A stretch of DNA of 64,000 nucleotides from Crotalaria pallida. Its lineage: Eukaryota; Streptophyta; Magnoliopsida; Fabales; Fabaceae. A model generated the notes under the pieces. That model had not been told where the DNA came from and made no database searches. It saw nothing but the letters and a program-made list of their open reading frames with translations. Of this stretch, positions 1 to 11,981 are shown piece by piece. The stretch lies in NCBI GenBank assembly GCA_037953625.1, contig CM075656.1:76713001-76777000 (forward strand). The letters are read 5' to 3'. The position numbers were made by a program, and so were the translations under genes. Within the stretch, counting starts at the first letter, position 1. Each line of letters opens with the position of its first letter.

Positions 1-938
1 ATCTCTTCGTCAAGACAAAATGGTATAGTCGTATTATCTCTTCGTCACGACCAAACGATATCTCAATAAGAAAGCTCATTATACATTCTCATATAAGCCA
101 TATAAAAGTAAAAAAAATAAAATAAAAAATCATAATTCAAAGGTGTAAATCATATTACTGAAAAAATATATATTCATATCTACAAGAAATGTAACCATAA
201 AAATATGCTGCTAAGTAATTTCTCCACTCACATATATGGAGAATCAACCCAACTGCTTTCCAGCAACTTCAGGAGAAGCAAGTGACAGAGAACCAATTGT
301 ATCTGGTCATAATAAACAAGTTTATAATATTTACACAATAAATATTAACAAACCAACCTTTCAAAATTTGTCCTCAATCCTTATTTTATTGTCTTCTATA
401 ATATGTAGGATACTCACTACCTCTATTGATTATATAACCCATCTTATATGAGTAGTAAACTAACAAAATCAAGTCTATGCTAAAATTCTTAAAAGATAAA
501 TTAGAGTTTTCAAATGGTAGAGTTTAAGGTCTATGCTAAACTATCTAAAGAATAAACATGTAAGATTTAATATTACCTTAAGCTTTAGACCATAAGATGT
601 AGAATTGTACCCACAAGTTGATTGAACAAGATTGAAGACTTGGGTCTTAGGGTGCTGCCACCCTGTTCTGCTTCTATGGACCAAGGTAGAAGAAAAGGAA
701 CTTCCTTTTCTTTATGCTACTGCGTGGGGTGGGCTTTAGGTCACTAAAAAAAATAAACACCACAATTTTCAAATTTCAATCATAGAGCATAGTTATTTTA
801 TATGGTTGTTCATGACAGATTGGTCAATTGGTAGAGCCGTGGGATATTAAATATAATTACCTGGATTCGGTTATGCACAATTTTTCCTACACCTCTTCAA
901 ATTAAAAAGAAAACGTGGCCTATAAAAAAAAGAGATGG
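1..938. other. Intergenic AT-rich DNA, no gene seen
   Basis: No open frame with codon structure or a recognisable domain is present. The only structured piece is a tRNA-like stretch near 815-880, listed separately. The segment ends at the target-site duplication of the downstream LTR retrotransposon. Confidence 0.6.
815..880 (+). repeat. tRNA-like (possible SINE) fragment
   Basis: The stretch TGGTCAATTGGTAGAGC resembles a pol III box A, and GGATTCGGTTATGC about 35 bases on resembles a box B. An A-rich stretch follows at about 898-930. This is the usual layout of a tRNA-derived SINE head. No target-site duplication was identified and the box B is imperfect, so it may be a decayed copy or chance. 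It is not a folded functional tRNA. Confidence 0.3.
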
Positions 939-1215
939 ATGGGTGTTGTAGACTCTTTTTACCATAGGCCATAATCTATATTTAGCAATCTAATCTTGCA
1001 GGAAAGACAAGATAAGTATGATCACAACAAAGACTACGATAAATATGGTAAGATACTTAGTGGACCCACGCCGCCCTGATGTAGGATGACACATCGGCGG
1101 TACCACTAAGTTGGGAACTTCATGGACTACGTGGCTTGGAAGGCTTTGGATGGAGGAAAGTGCATAGGACGTTCATGCCTTGACAAAGCGCCTTCATGAT
1201 AGATAAGGGACGGGG

Positions 1216-1368
1216 ACGCTCTAACACCCATGACGCCCTAAGACCTAGGACGCCCTAACACCCATGACGCCCTAAGCCTTGTGACGCCCTAACACCAAGG
1301 ACGCCCTAAGACCTAGGACGCCCTAACACATAGAACGCCCTAAGACCTAGGACGCCCTAAGACATAGA
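1216..1368 (+). repeat. 17-bp tandem repeat, nine units, in the LTR
   Basis: Nine consecutive 17-bp units follow the pattern ACGCCCTAAgACCTAGG or ACGCCCTAAcACCCATG. The first ten bases are almost invariant and the last seven vary in a partly alternating way. The same array sits at the same offset in the 3' LTR (7900-8052). ACGCCC/ACGCTC hexamers also recur through the interior of the element. Confidence 0.9.
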
Positions 1369-1507
1369 ACGCTCACTCACTAACCCACATGTTGTGACAA
1401 CGTAGGCTGACACCTTTTTGTCCAAGACTTGGTCTCCAAGTCTACTTGGTCACTAAGTAAACTTGGTGACCAAGTTTTGCACGGTTACCATTGCACCCCC
1501 ACCCACT

Positions 1508-1515
1508 CTATAAAA
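1508..1515 (+). promoter_or_regulatory. Putative TATA box of the LTR
   Basis: TATAAAAA lies in an otherwise mixed-composition part of the LTR, with an exact copy at 8193-8200 in the 3' LTR. Position and sequence fit the U3 promoter of a plant LTR element. There is no transcript evidence here. Confidence 0.6.
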
Positions 1516-1821
1516 AGGAGACAACCAACAAACACAGGGGAAGACACTTATGTTATTCTGCATTCTATGCTTTGACCATGGGCAACTAAAAACACAACCA
1601 AAAACACAAAACAGAGCCATAATATCAACCCTCTCATTATTCTCGAACCAATATCATGGGTAAAGAGAACTCCGGTCGATCCTCCCGATGATTCTTCATG
1701 ATGCTCCATCCGTTCTCTCCAAGCCACTGAGGCATGGATTTTGTACTTTTACATACATCTCTTAAGCTTACAAACCCAGATCATTATCATTAAACACTCC
1801 GTAAAAAGGGGTTGAAACATT

Positions 1822-1839
1822 TGGCAACTCCGCTGGGGA
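1822..1839 (+). other. Primer-binding site of the LTR element
   Basis: TGGCAACTCCGCTGGGGA begins two bases after the LTR. The complement of its first three bases gives the CCA 3' end expected of a tRNA primer. It is not the initiator-Met type (TGGTATCAGAGC). It looks like the Arg-type site of Tat/Ogre elements as I recall it, which a tRNA alignment could confirm. Confidence 0.8.
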
Positions 1840-4351
1840 GATGTATGTATGGAGCTACGAACATCATGAATGAAGTAAAGAAAAAGTTTGCTCACGGAGA
1901 CAAATGAAAATGGAAGTAGAAAATAGTGTTCAAGGCACTAAAAGTACACCAAGATTCAAAGTATTTAAAGAAGCAACGTGACTCAATGTTTGAGTGGCTG
2001 CAGTTGGGTTTCCTAACTGAGTCAACTCACTGGCTCATTCACAAACTCAGTGAAACTCGCTCACGAACTCAAGGAGACTCACCCACAAGCTTGGTAGTGA
2101 AAGACCGTGAAGAGAAGGGATGAAGCACTCCGGTGGTTTTTGGAGGCTCACAACGGTCACACGTCGCCAGAATCGCCATCACTAGTCGCAGATCTAGACC
2201 AACCGCACCCTCATGTTGCCATCGCCACTCCGACGTATCATTCACCGCTGCCGCAACGTCAACCACCACCGAGCCCATGGTGGACTTACCGGTTCAGATC
2301 TGTCGCTACCCATGAACCCAGATGCCACCGAGACAGCTCGTGCCGCCTCTCTTCGTTCTCCCATGGTCGTCATGAGTGGAGCGTCCTCTTTGCCCAAGAA
2401 ATGGTCAAGCAAAGGTAGAGAAGAAAGGGACAACACACTAGCACTGAGCCTTTTGATCAACGCGAAAAAAAGGAAAATAAATCTGACTGAGTGAAGAGGA
2501 GTCAAATGCTGTGGACATAGGAAAGAAAAGATGAGATCTAGGAAAGGAAAGTTTGTATATGTGATTTGTTGAAGAAAGGCTTTCCAACTGAGGAAGAAGG
2601 TGAAAAGTGATACTTTCGTATAAAGATGCAAGGTATTAACCTGAGGTTATTATCCAATAAAAAAATCTTGCCCAACGATGCAACAAACACATAGGACAAA
2701 AGATGAGACAAAGTCTGAATATTTGCAGCTAAGTGTTTTCATCCACTTTGACTTTTGAACCTCTTATTCATTATTGTACTTTTATGCTTTTTATCATATA
2801 TTTTAATCTTTTTTTTTATGCCTGTCACATATTTATAGATATGACTCTGATTTTAGTTATTATTATATATGCAAACTGTACTTAGATGTATTTTACTATC
2901 TAACAAACTTACCAAAATACTTAGATGTATTTGAGCTTTAGTAAAACGCCCAAAGCGGGCAGGAACGCCTTCCCCCCCCCCCCCCCCCAAAGAAGTGGGC
3001 GTCCCCCAAAAGAACGCTCAGAAGTCAAGAACGCTCAGACTGGTCAGGCGAATGAGATTGAAGCCCTTGTCCTATATGAAGAGGAGCTGGACAGTAACGT
3101 TCATTTCATTCAAAGGAAGAAGAAACCATGGTGACAGCCGTATGGGTCTGGATCATGGCTACTGCTCACGAAACCAACCTCCCCCGCTCACGCCCTTCCA
3201 CCGCACGCCGTTGTTCTCGCCATGGCCATTACGGAGATAGTGCCCCTTTTATTTTTATTTTATCGAAGCTAACTGGGCGATTGGGATGGAGAGAAAGTGA
3301 TATTAATATGGCAACTCTGGATTTCTTGGTCAAAGCAAGATAAAGAAACTTGCATAAATAGGAAAAAGATGAAAAGTTGTTAAGGATAGGAAAATGAAAG
3401 ATGAGTAGGAAATGTGTGACCAAGAAAGTAGAGGTGAGCATAAAAGGGGGCATTGGTAAGAAGAGTAACGGGACAAGAGAAGAGTATAGGAAAGGTCCTG
3501 GGTCTACAACCAGTATTTCCAAAGAGTGAAGTAGCCTATTTTCACAAAAGAGAAAGTTTTTTGCTTTTGTGTAGAGAAAGACTCTTCTGCAAAACAATAA
3601 ACAAATGCCACTTGGAAAAAGGGGTGAGAATGACCTTTCAAGAAAGGTGTCACTGTGTCAGGCATTAACCCCTGGTCATTATCCAAATACACATGAAACC
3701 AAGTTATACAACAAGGGTCACCATCCGAGAGAAAATATACAGGGAAGAAAAAAAAATCTTTGCTTTCTTTATCATTGTTTTATAAGAAAAAGTTACTATT
3801 TATTTTATTTATTGTTAAAATATTTTATCTTGCATCATAGCCTTATAATGTACGGGATACTTTTTAGATTCCATGTTATTATTCAGCTTGAACCCCTACA
3901 ATCTTGGAACTTATGATAATACAATAAAAATAAGATAAATAACATTAGCATGTAGTAAGGGATAATATAAGTGTGTATATTTTATACCAATGATGAAATA
4001 AATATTATGAATAATGAAATTCTATCACGTATTTTTAATTGGAAAAAAAATAGAAAATGATATTATTATAAACCAATTTTATTGATACGAAAATAGATAG
4101 TTTTTACATTTATGTGATAGAAGGGAAAAAATCAGGTAAAGATCAAGAAAGAGGAGAGCGACTATAGCTAAGAATAGAAGGACTTGGTTTTGGATGCATA
4201 GAAAGATGAGGGATCAACAAGCTATTATTGAAAAGGAGTGTAGATCAACTAGCAAACTAGAAGCTACTGCCTAAAATGGAGGACAACCTCATACAAACCA
4301 AAGATGCAATGTGTTCAGGGAAGTAAAACAAATTAATTCATTTTGATGCAC

Positions 4352-4431
<80 letters not shown>

Positions 4432-7400
4432 AGTCTTATATAGCTTCCATGATAATGACTAAGCTTTGAGTTTTGCTGTGAGTAACGTGTTTGTTTGTTG
4501 GAGGCCACGTGACAATGTGAAGTCATTTTAATGCCATATTTGTATGCTTATCAATTATGCTTTTCTTTTATAATTATTTATGCTAATCAATTCTCATATG
4601 AAATATAACACAAGAGAGACATGACACCTGCTCATAAATATGTTATTATTTTTAATTATTATGTACAAATTCTTGCTATGCGAGCGTTGTTTTCTGATAA
4701 ACTTGTCAAGTATCTCCTTTGGACCATGATAAAAATATTTTATTAAAACTGTAGACAATAGGAGATAAGAGCATGAAATATGAAAGAGGTAAATGCTTAT
4801 GGTGAATGCTAGTGTGTCATGCCATGAATATTTGATTATTTTATGAGTAGTAGAACTTGAATGTTAAATAAGTATAAATTTATTGTAGGATAAATTATTA
4901 TGTCATGCTAAGATTAGAGCAAAATTTTTGAACCTTGGTAGAAAGCATAACGGGTAGGAACGCCCTTCACGACCAAAACGGGAAGTACGCCCCCCATACT
5001 CAAGAGCGAGAAGTTACGCTCTCTATAGCATTATAAGAAGGGCGTTCCTCTATACATAATTTTGCATGATGAAGTAGTAGAACCTGAATGTCAAATTGGC
5101 TGATTGAGAAATTACTATGTTATTAGATACATAGAGAGAAATATTTGAGCGTTATTTTATGTTGCAGAGATAGCTAAAGCGGAAAGGAACGCTCTTCATG
5201 CTCAAAGGCAGGACACTTAGAATGGGAAGGTGTGATCCTCACTCCAAAGAGCGAGAGGGCCAAAAGCGGGACGCCCAAGTGGGAAAGAACACCCAAAAGT
5301 GAGATACCCAAAGGCTAGGAAGAACGCTCTCCACGACTAAAAATGAACGCCCAAAGTAGGAAAGCAACCAAGTGTCATTAGATAAGCATCAGGTCCAAAA
5401 ATTATGGCCAAAAACAAGTTAGCTGGGAGAAGACTTGGATGACATGCTCAAAGTTTCGAGAGAGAAAAAAAAAACTACCCTAGTAATGAAAATAAATTAT
5501 TCACTATGAAGCGAAGTGGTGAATATGTGCTCAGTGGAGAAAACGTGCGCTGGAGAACAAAGTGGAAAACGCCCTCGAAGAAAGAAAAAGAGCACGCCCA
5601 TGAACTGCAACAAAGAAAATCGGCAAGGAGAAAATCTAGATGGTACGCTCAAGAGCTTTCAAGGGTAGAAGGAAGTTATTCCCTAAAAAAGATGATTCAA
5701 TAGAAAAGACCAAATGCTCGGTGAAAAGCAAGATAGCAGAAAGTACGCCCAGCATAAATGCACGCCCTGAACAACGCAGCGGAAAGCACGCTCTTGAGTA
5801 AAAAGAAATACGTGTTCTTTTTTTTCCTTGAAATGAAGATCAGAAGCAAGAAATCAGCTATTTGTAAGAAAACACTCCAAAATCAAAGGAACGTTCTCCA
5901 ACTACGCCATCCCTAAGAAGACACTCAAAAGCTAAAGGAACGCTCTAGTTGGACAAAAGGTCATAATGAAGAACAACATCAAGCAAACACGAAGCTAAGT
6001 ATTACGTCTAGCCTAATTTTAATTTCATACATTAATTTGCATTATTATTCTCTCACATGCTAAGAAATGAACCTCAGAAATGACAACCATGATAAATCAA
6101 TTATAAGATAGTGCTTAGGCGTGACAGTTTAACCCCCCCTAAGCACGCTCAGCTAGACAACCATGAAAGAATGCATGAAAGAAAATTATTATTGACATTA
6201 GGGGACTTGATGAGTGATGGTCTTAACCTCCCTCAAGCAAACCCAATTAAAAAGACTTAAGTGGGCGTGTTGGTATGGACCTCCCCCGAGAAAACACAAT
6301 AAGAAAGATATGATCTTGGCATGATTTTTGAAATTTGATTATTGCATCTTGGCATGATTCAGCTTCTGGTTCATTACTGTTATTGCATACTTAACACCGA
6401 ACATAAATATAGAATTACTAGAATGAGAGCTTATATTTAAAAGAGACAAATAGAAGCTTGGACGTGTGACACGGAAAAAAAAAAGGAAGAAGGGGAGAGA
6501 CCCCACCACACGTTTCGAGCAAAGCATGCACCCAAATGGTCGAGCGGGTCATAGTCCCCTCATTTGGAAGATCAAAGTGTCCGGAGTGGTTATCAAAACC
6601 CAACACTTAAGATAGAGATACCAAATCGGGATGGTCGAGCGGGTGTCGTTCCCCGCATCCACGATATGGATAAAAGTCTAAGTGAACACAGGCCAAACAC
6701 TTAGGCTCACGCGAATACCTGAAATGGTCACGCCCTGGGTAGTCGCAAGGGTCGATCAAATTCGGGCGTACTAATGGCAAAAGAGTTGTCAAAGCGTCAC
6801 GAATAGACCAAATACGAGTGATGTAGCTATCGGGTCGCGCCCCGACGCTCGTATAAGAAAGAGAAAAACTTCATCAAAAAGTCAAATGAAAGATTTTAGA
6901 TATGAGCTCTCAAAATAAAGAATCCTATATTTGTGTAATGTATGTGATCGTTTGTTTATAGCATCATATGATCAATTAGCACAAGACATAATAAGTATAT
7001 TTGCTTCAATTGCATTTTCAATAATTTGCATAAAAAGTTTGAGCAGCCATGACCACATGATCAGCAAGCCACCCACTAGAAACAACAAGGCGTAAGGATG
7101 ACCGTCGAAACTATTTGCGACAAGGAAAAACAAGAGTAACGGTGGCTACGCCCCCTTTGTGTTTTTTGGGAGGAGGGGCAGACGCCTTCAAAGAGGAAGA
7201 GTATTTAGCATAACATTCAATCATGCATAACATTATTCATACATAGCATTCATTCATTCACATCATCCTTGCATACATGGCATTCATTCATTCATTACAT
7301 CCAAGCGTACTAAGACTTAAGAAGAGCATGGTGCTGAGCGGATCCGGAATTGCCATGACACAATGGACACTGGATGATTAGTAAAGCGGAATAATAACTA

Positions 7401-7611
7401 GGGGGCTTCCGCTTGAGGAGACAACATTACTCATGGACCAGTACAAAACAGAAGAGAATCATCAAAAAAGGGAAGTTTCAAATTTTATTACAATCGTCAT
7501 TGAATTTGAGATAAATGCATTTTATTACTAACAAAATTTTATGCAGCATCAAAATAAAGATTATGGCCTTTAGAGTTATTGTGCACTTGAGAAAGAATAG
7601 ATTCTCCCTCA
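1840..7611 (+). other. Non-coding interior of the LTR element
   Basis: About 5.8 kb without a frame longer than about 130 codons and without any retroviral-type motif. It contains a 17-C run (2972-2988), a (TTA)n microsatellite (about 4352-4430) and scattered ACGCCC, ACGCTC and AACGCTC words, densest at 2945-3045 and 4950-5960. The words GGTCGAGCGGG occur twice near 6537 and 6632. The small open frames here look like chance. Confidence 0.75.
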
Positions 7612-7614
7612 AGT

Positions 7615-7627
7615 GCAAGGGGGCTAA
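7615..7627 (+). other. Polypurine tract of the LTR element
   Basis: The purine-rich GCAAGGGGGCTAA lies immediately before the 3' LTR, where plus-strand priming occurs in LTR retrotransposons. Confidence 0.75.
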
Positions 7628-8503
7628 TGTTGTAGACCCTTTTTACCATAGGCCATAATCTATATTTAGCAATCTAATCTTGCAGGAAAGACAAGATAAG
7701 TATGATCACAACAAAGACTACGAGAAATATGGTAAGATACTTAGTGGACCCACGCCGCCCTGATGTAGGATGACACATCGGCGGTACCACTAAGTTGGGA
7801 ACTTCATGGACTATGTGGCTTGGAAGGCTTTGGATGGAGGAAAGTGCATAGGACGTTCATGCCTTGACAAAGCGCCTTCATGATAGATAAGGGACGGGGA
7901 CGCTCTAACACCCATGACGCCCTAAGACCTAGGACGCCCTAACACCCATGACGCCCTAAGCCTTGTGACGCCCTAACACCCAGGACGCCCTAAGACATAG
8001 GACGCCCTAAGACATAGAACGCCCTAAGACCTAGGACGCCCTAAGACATAGAACGCTCACTCACTAACCCACATGTTGTGACAACGTAGGCTGACACCTT
8101 TTTGTCCAAGACTTGGTCTCCAAGTCTACTTGGTCACTAAGTAAACTTGGTGACCAAGTTTTGCACGGTTACCATTGCACCCCCACCCACTCTATAAAAA
8201 GGAGACAACCAACAAACACAGGGGGAGACACTTATGTTATTCTGCATTCTATGCTTTGACCATGGGCAACTAAAAACACAACCAAAAATACAAAACAGAG
8301 CCATAATATCAACCCTCTCATTATTCTCGAACCAATATCATGGGTAAAGAGCACTCCGGTCGATCCTCCCGATGATTCTTCATGATGCTCCATCCGTTCT
8401 CTCCAAGCCACTGAGGCATGTATTTTGTACTTTTACATACATCTCTTAAGCTTACAAACCCAGATCATTATCATTAAACACTCCGTAAAAAGGGGTTGAA
8501 ACA
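7628..8503 (+). repeat. 3' LTR of the non-coding retrotransposon
   Basis: Length is 876 bp and it aligns end to end with 944-1819 with only about ten substitutions seen by eye. Several of these fall inside the 17-bp repeat array (7900-8052). The TATA copy is at 8193-8200. ATGGG follows at 8504-8508. Confidence 0.95.
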
Positions 8504-8508
8504 ATGGG

Positions 8509-8878
8509 GCATTTATTCAAACAGGTTATAGGCAAACAAGAAGGGCAAAAGTTTAACAAAAACAATTTAATTGAGTAGTCTTCAATACAATTACAATTTA
8601 CAACACAACATGGGAGGGAAGAAGGGGAAGAAAAATTGACATTACCAACTTTAAATCTTTCAAACCACTTAATTCGTACACACATAAGGATGACATTGAT
8701 AAAATAGTGTTGGTGTGATGATGGTGACGCCATCAGTGTTATGTTAATGTGTGAAGATATGAAGAGAAAAATATATTATCATATCTTACTCATATTTTAC
8801 AAAAGCTTTTATTTAACTATGAAGTGAGTTTACTTCTAAGCTTAATTATGTGTGAAATCCTTGAATTTTAGGATTTTT
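8509..8878. other. Intergenic DNA, no gene seen
   Basis: A mixed-composition stretch between the LTR element and the next DNA transposon. A minus-strand frame covers part of it but runs into the LTR end and has no recognisable domain, so I do not call a gene. Confidence 0.5.
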
Positions 8879-10129
8879 TTGTCACAAGTCCTTGTTTTTT
8901 CTAACGTCGGCTCTCAAAAGTTACTCTGGTTTGTTCATATATCATATGGAATACCACATGGCGAAAATGACATCTTTCTAATATTTTTTAATCTAAAAAT
9001 ATAAAAAATATTTATTTTTTTAACTTTAAAAAAATCGCTCACATGCTATAATGTGGTATCGAGTGACTAATATCCTGCATCTGACTAAGATTTCGGTGTT
9101 ATATGTAAATAAAATATGACCGAAATTGATAACAGATATATATATGTCAAACCCAAAAATAAAGACTTTTACTTTTTGGCCTCCATAAACGACTTTTTGT
9201 CCTCTATTTTCAATTTTTATGGATTAAAATACCTTTTTATGTGTTATCATTTTCGACTCTCAAAAGTTAAAAAAAAATATTTTGACTCTTGATAGTCATA
9301 AAATTAAACTACACACTATTTTCGACTCTCAAGAATAAAAAAAAATTTGACTCTTGAGAGTCGGAAAATCAATTAATATTTTATTTGGTTTGGGTTGATA
9401 AATACTTTGCGAATTTGCACACTAAAATTAAATCACCACCTCGAGACTAAGTATTTCAGGAACATTGATTAGTAAAATATTTACAACAATTGGAGCATCT
9501 TCTAATGCTGTTTTTCTATACAATTATTCCTGAGATACAAGTAAGATAGAAACTTATAACTATTCATTTATTCAGTTTTATGTGGATTTATAACTCTCTC
9601 ATTTGTGCTTGTGCTCTGGAACGTAAGTTTTATTTGGTTGCGAATTGTGATCCTAACAAGCAACAATCAGGCAGTAGTCAAGAACATGATGAAATCTCTA
9701 TATTTACACTTTGGCGTTGAAGTTCTCTGTCTTTGTATTTTGTTACCTTCATATGATATCGGGCATATGGATCATCAACATCCGCCTATTTGTTGAATAA
9801 TGTCCATGATCCAGTATCGCCCATATTATAGCCTTTCCTCGGTCAATCATTGGTTTGCATGTACTTACTTCTGTATTGAAATTTTTGCTGCTTTTAATTT
9901 ATTTTTCGACTTTTAAAAGTCAATTTTTTTTTTTAACTTTCGAGAATCGGAAATAGTATGTAGTTTAGTTTTCCGACTCTCGAGAATCGAAAATAGTAAC
10001 ACATTAAAGGGTGTTTTAATCCATAAAAATTAAAAATGTGGGCAAAAAAATCGTTTATGGGGATCAAAAAGTAAAAGTCAAAATAAATTCAGGGGGTTAG
10101 ACATTGAAAAAAAAACCTTGTGACAATTC
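8879..10129. mobile_element. Long-TIR DNA transposon (non-autonomous)
   Basis: The left arm (about 8879-8927 continuing 9155-9385) is matched in reverse complement by about 9895-10129. Shared landmarks are GTCACAAG at the outer ends, then ACTTTTACTTTTTG, then ATTTTTATGGATTAAAA, then repeated TTTCGACTCTC-type words. Arms of about 250 bp with internal subrepeats and no transposase frame suggest a Mutator-like non-autonomous element. I found no clear target duplication, so the exact edges are approximate. Confidence 0.7.
8928..9154. mobile_element. Decayed MITE inside the left arm (family A/B)
   Basis: This piece interrupts the left arm of the larger element. Its right end, read in reverse, begins GGGTTTGACATATATAT and continues with words matching the better-preserved copy at 18908-19231. 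The left end begins GGTTTGTTCATATATCAT. Both copies share the central run TTTTTATATTTTTAG. The two copies have similar DNA on their left sides, which may mean that the composite moved as a unit. Confidence 0.55.
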
Positions 10130-10200
10130 AACCCTTGAAGCATGGCCACATTAAGCGTTACTTTTAAGAAAAGCGACAGGAAAACATACAAAATTAACTT

Positions 10201-10334
10201 ATAAATTGGCTTTCACCACAAAGCAAATGACACGTGTCATTTACTTACTATTATTATTGATTGATCAATAAATTGGCTTTCACCACAAAGCAAATGACAC
10301 ATGTCATTTACTTACTATTATTATTGATTGATTA
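10201..10334 (+). repeat. 67-bp tandem duplication with G-box palindrome
   Basis: Two nearly identical 67-bp units (10201-10267 and 10268-10334) lie just upstream of the JmjC gene's leader. Unit one carries the perfect palindrome AAATGACACGTGTCATTT with a CACGTG core at 10231-10236. In unit two the core is CACATG (10298-10303). CACGTG is the classic bZIP/bHLH G-box. A role in this gene's promoter is inferred from position only. Confidence 0.8.
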
Positions 10335-10479
10335 ACAAGTGACACATATAATTTTTTTATATGATACTATAAACTTATTTGTAGATTGATTTTGTAAGTC
10401 TATCCATCATACTTTTTTTTTAGTCCATCCATCGATTAAAAAAAAAAAAGTTCCATATTATTAGGAAAAAAAATACAAA

Positions 10480-10892
10480 AGAACCGAGAGTGTCTGTTCA
10501 GGTGCGAGTGACCCAGCAAGATGAGGGGAAGATAAAGAGAGAAGATGCTATCAATTTTGAATTTTGATCCTCAACTTCACCTATCACTATCACGAATCGC
10601 AACCCCTTTTCCGTAATTTCAATATTTCCCACTTCTCCGAATTTAATTTGCTGCCGCCCATATGCTATTACTACTTGACTCTGTTCAATTCACTCTTCTC
10701 CACCGTTTAATCTGATTTTTGAGTTACTCTCATGTTTTGAAATTCTGGGTATGTATCAAAATTCCACTTTTTTTTCTCCTCTAGCTTTTGTTGTCTGTGC
10801 TTTTCATTCTTTATCCTCTAGTAGTGTTCTACTGTTCTGCATGTTTTCTTTTTTTTTTTTTGTTTTGTTTTGTTTTGTTTTCCTTTCTTTGG

Positions 10893-10930
<38 letters not shown>

Positions 10931-11092
10931 GATGCTGTGTTAGGTTTTTCAATATTTATGCAATGCATGTTGTTTTATTGAGAAGGGAAGAAACTGGTGC
11001 AGTTCCTCATTTTTTATTTTTTTTAGTTTATGGTCAAATGAACATGGAATCACTACATTGATAGGCTTTCACGTTCAGTTCTTGCAGCTTCC

Positions 11093-11135
<43 letters not shown>

Positions 11136-11981
11136 GAAAATCATTTATTTGAGTGAAAAGTAGGGAAGGTGAAAATCATTATGGTAAATTCGTAGGGCAC
11201 CAGTCAAGAAACTAAAGATAGAAAGCTTGTATATCAGGAATATGTGTATCTAAGACATTACTAAAAATTTTAAAAGTAATGATTTCCAATGCAAACTTTC
11301 TGTATTTCCACAAGTGGGCCATTTGTATTTGTTAGCATTTCTCACGTTTATAGGCTATTTTTCTTAATTATGTTGTTTTGTATGCAAATGTTTGTTTAAA
11401 AGTAATTTTGAATGTTCGTTAGGATCTTATGATCCTTGTCATGATCACAAGTTTTACGTGTTATACACCATCTCCTGGCCTTACTTAAGATCTTGATTTT
11501 GACCACCTTGCAAGTAAGTGCAAAGTGATTTCCGCCCCAAATCTTTTATTACCTTGTTTACTACACTCTCATTTTGATATCCTAAGTAATTTCGAGATAA
11601 AAGTTGGGGAGCATATTGGTGGACTGTACTATAATTTTCACTCTGAATCATCTAGCACTGTTGGTAAAGATCCTCTGCATTGGATTTGGTTTTTGTACTT
11701 TCAAAGATATAAGTGCAAGAATCAATACGAGACTGAACTTTTTACTTACTAATAAATAACTGTTGCTTGTGGTTTTATTTTCCTTCATTCCTTCTTCCCC
11801 CTCCTCCACACTTCTTTTCCTTTCCTATTGAAATGTTGGATGTTTTAGCATGCTATTGCACTTGTTTGAACTGTTGAATGATAAATAATTTCATCGTGTT
11901 AGTATATTGCCCGCGATCATGTTTGATGCATGCTAAATATTCCATTCCAGTACTTGATTTACCTGGCTTTTTCCTGCAGCA
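10480..11981 (+). other. 5' leader exon and leader intron of the JmjC gene
   Basis: A pyrimidine-rich region with Kozak-free short frames precedes a good donor (CTGG|GTATGT, GT at 10749-10750). The matching acceptor TTCCTGCAG ends at 11979, two bases before the ATG at 11982. The intervening 1.2 kb carries (GTT)n near 10890-10931 and (GA)n at about 11094-11133. Introns in the leader are common in plant chromatin genes. The transcription start is not visible, so the left boundary is a guess. Confidence 0.5.

Larger units (their letters stand above)
944..1819 (+). repeat. 5' LTR of the non-coding retrotransposon
   Basis: Length is 876 bp with TG...CA ends, equal in length to the partner at 7628-8503. 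It holds a TATA-like box TATAAAAA at 1508-1515. Just upstream is an inverted repeat (ACTTGGTCAC at 1444-1453 against GTGACCAAGT at 1466-1475). A 17-bp tandem repeat lies at 1216-1368. Transcription should start shortly after the TATA box. Confidence 0.95.
939..8508 (+). mobile_element. Complete non-coding LTR retrotransposon with target duplication
   Basis: Two 876-bp direct LTRs (944-1819 and 7628-8503), each starting TGTTGTAG and ending GAAACA, flank a 5.8-kb interior. The flanks carry a perfect 5-bp duplication, ATGGG, at 939-943 and 8504-8508. A primer-binding site follows the left LTR and a purine tract precedes the right LTR, so the element lies in plus orientation. By eye I count about 10 substitutions between the LTRs (about 1.1%), which suggests a fairly recent insertion. 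No gag, protease, integrase, reverse transcriptase or RNase H motif is readable in the interior. It is therefore a non-autonomous element (LARD-like) that must have been moved by a helper's proteins. The superfamily is not certain. From memory, the primer site resembles those of Tat/Ogre-type gypsy elements more than the initiator-Met site of copia elements. Confidence 0.95.

Noticed and set aside
2107..2494. Overlapping plus-strand frames in the retrotransposon interior, rich in Pro, His and Arg
   Set aside because: No Gag-like CCHC knuckle or other motif. Composition changes between frames and the three frames overlap, as expected for non-coding DNA.
4338..4526. Minus-strand frame with a long Asn run
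   Set aside because: It is produced by the (TTA)n microsatellite at about 4352-4430 inside a non-coding retrotransposon interior.
8452..8733. A 93-codon minus-strand frame after the LTR
   Set aside because: It crosses the LTR boundary and its target duplication and has no domain or splice support, so it cannot predate the insertion as a gene.
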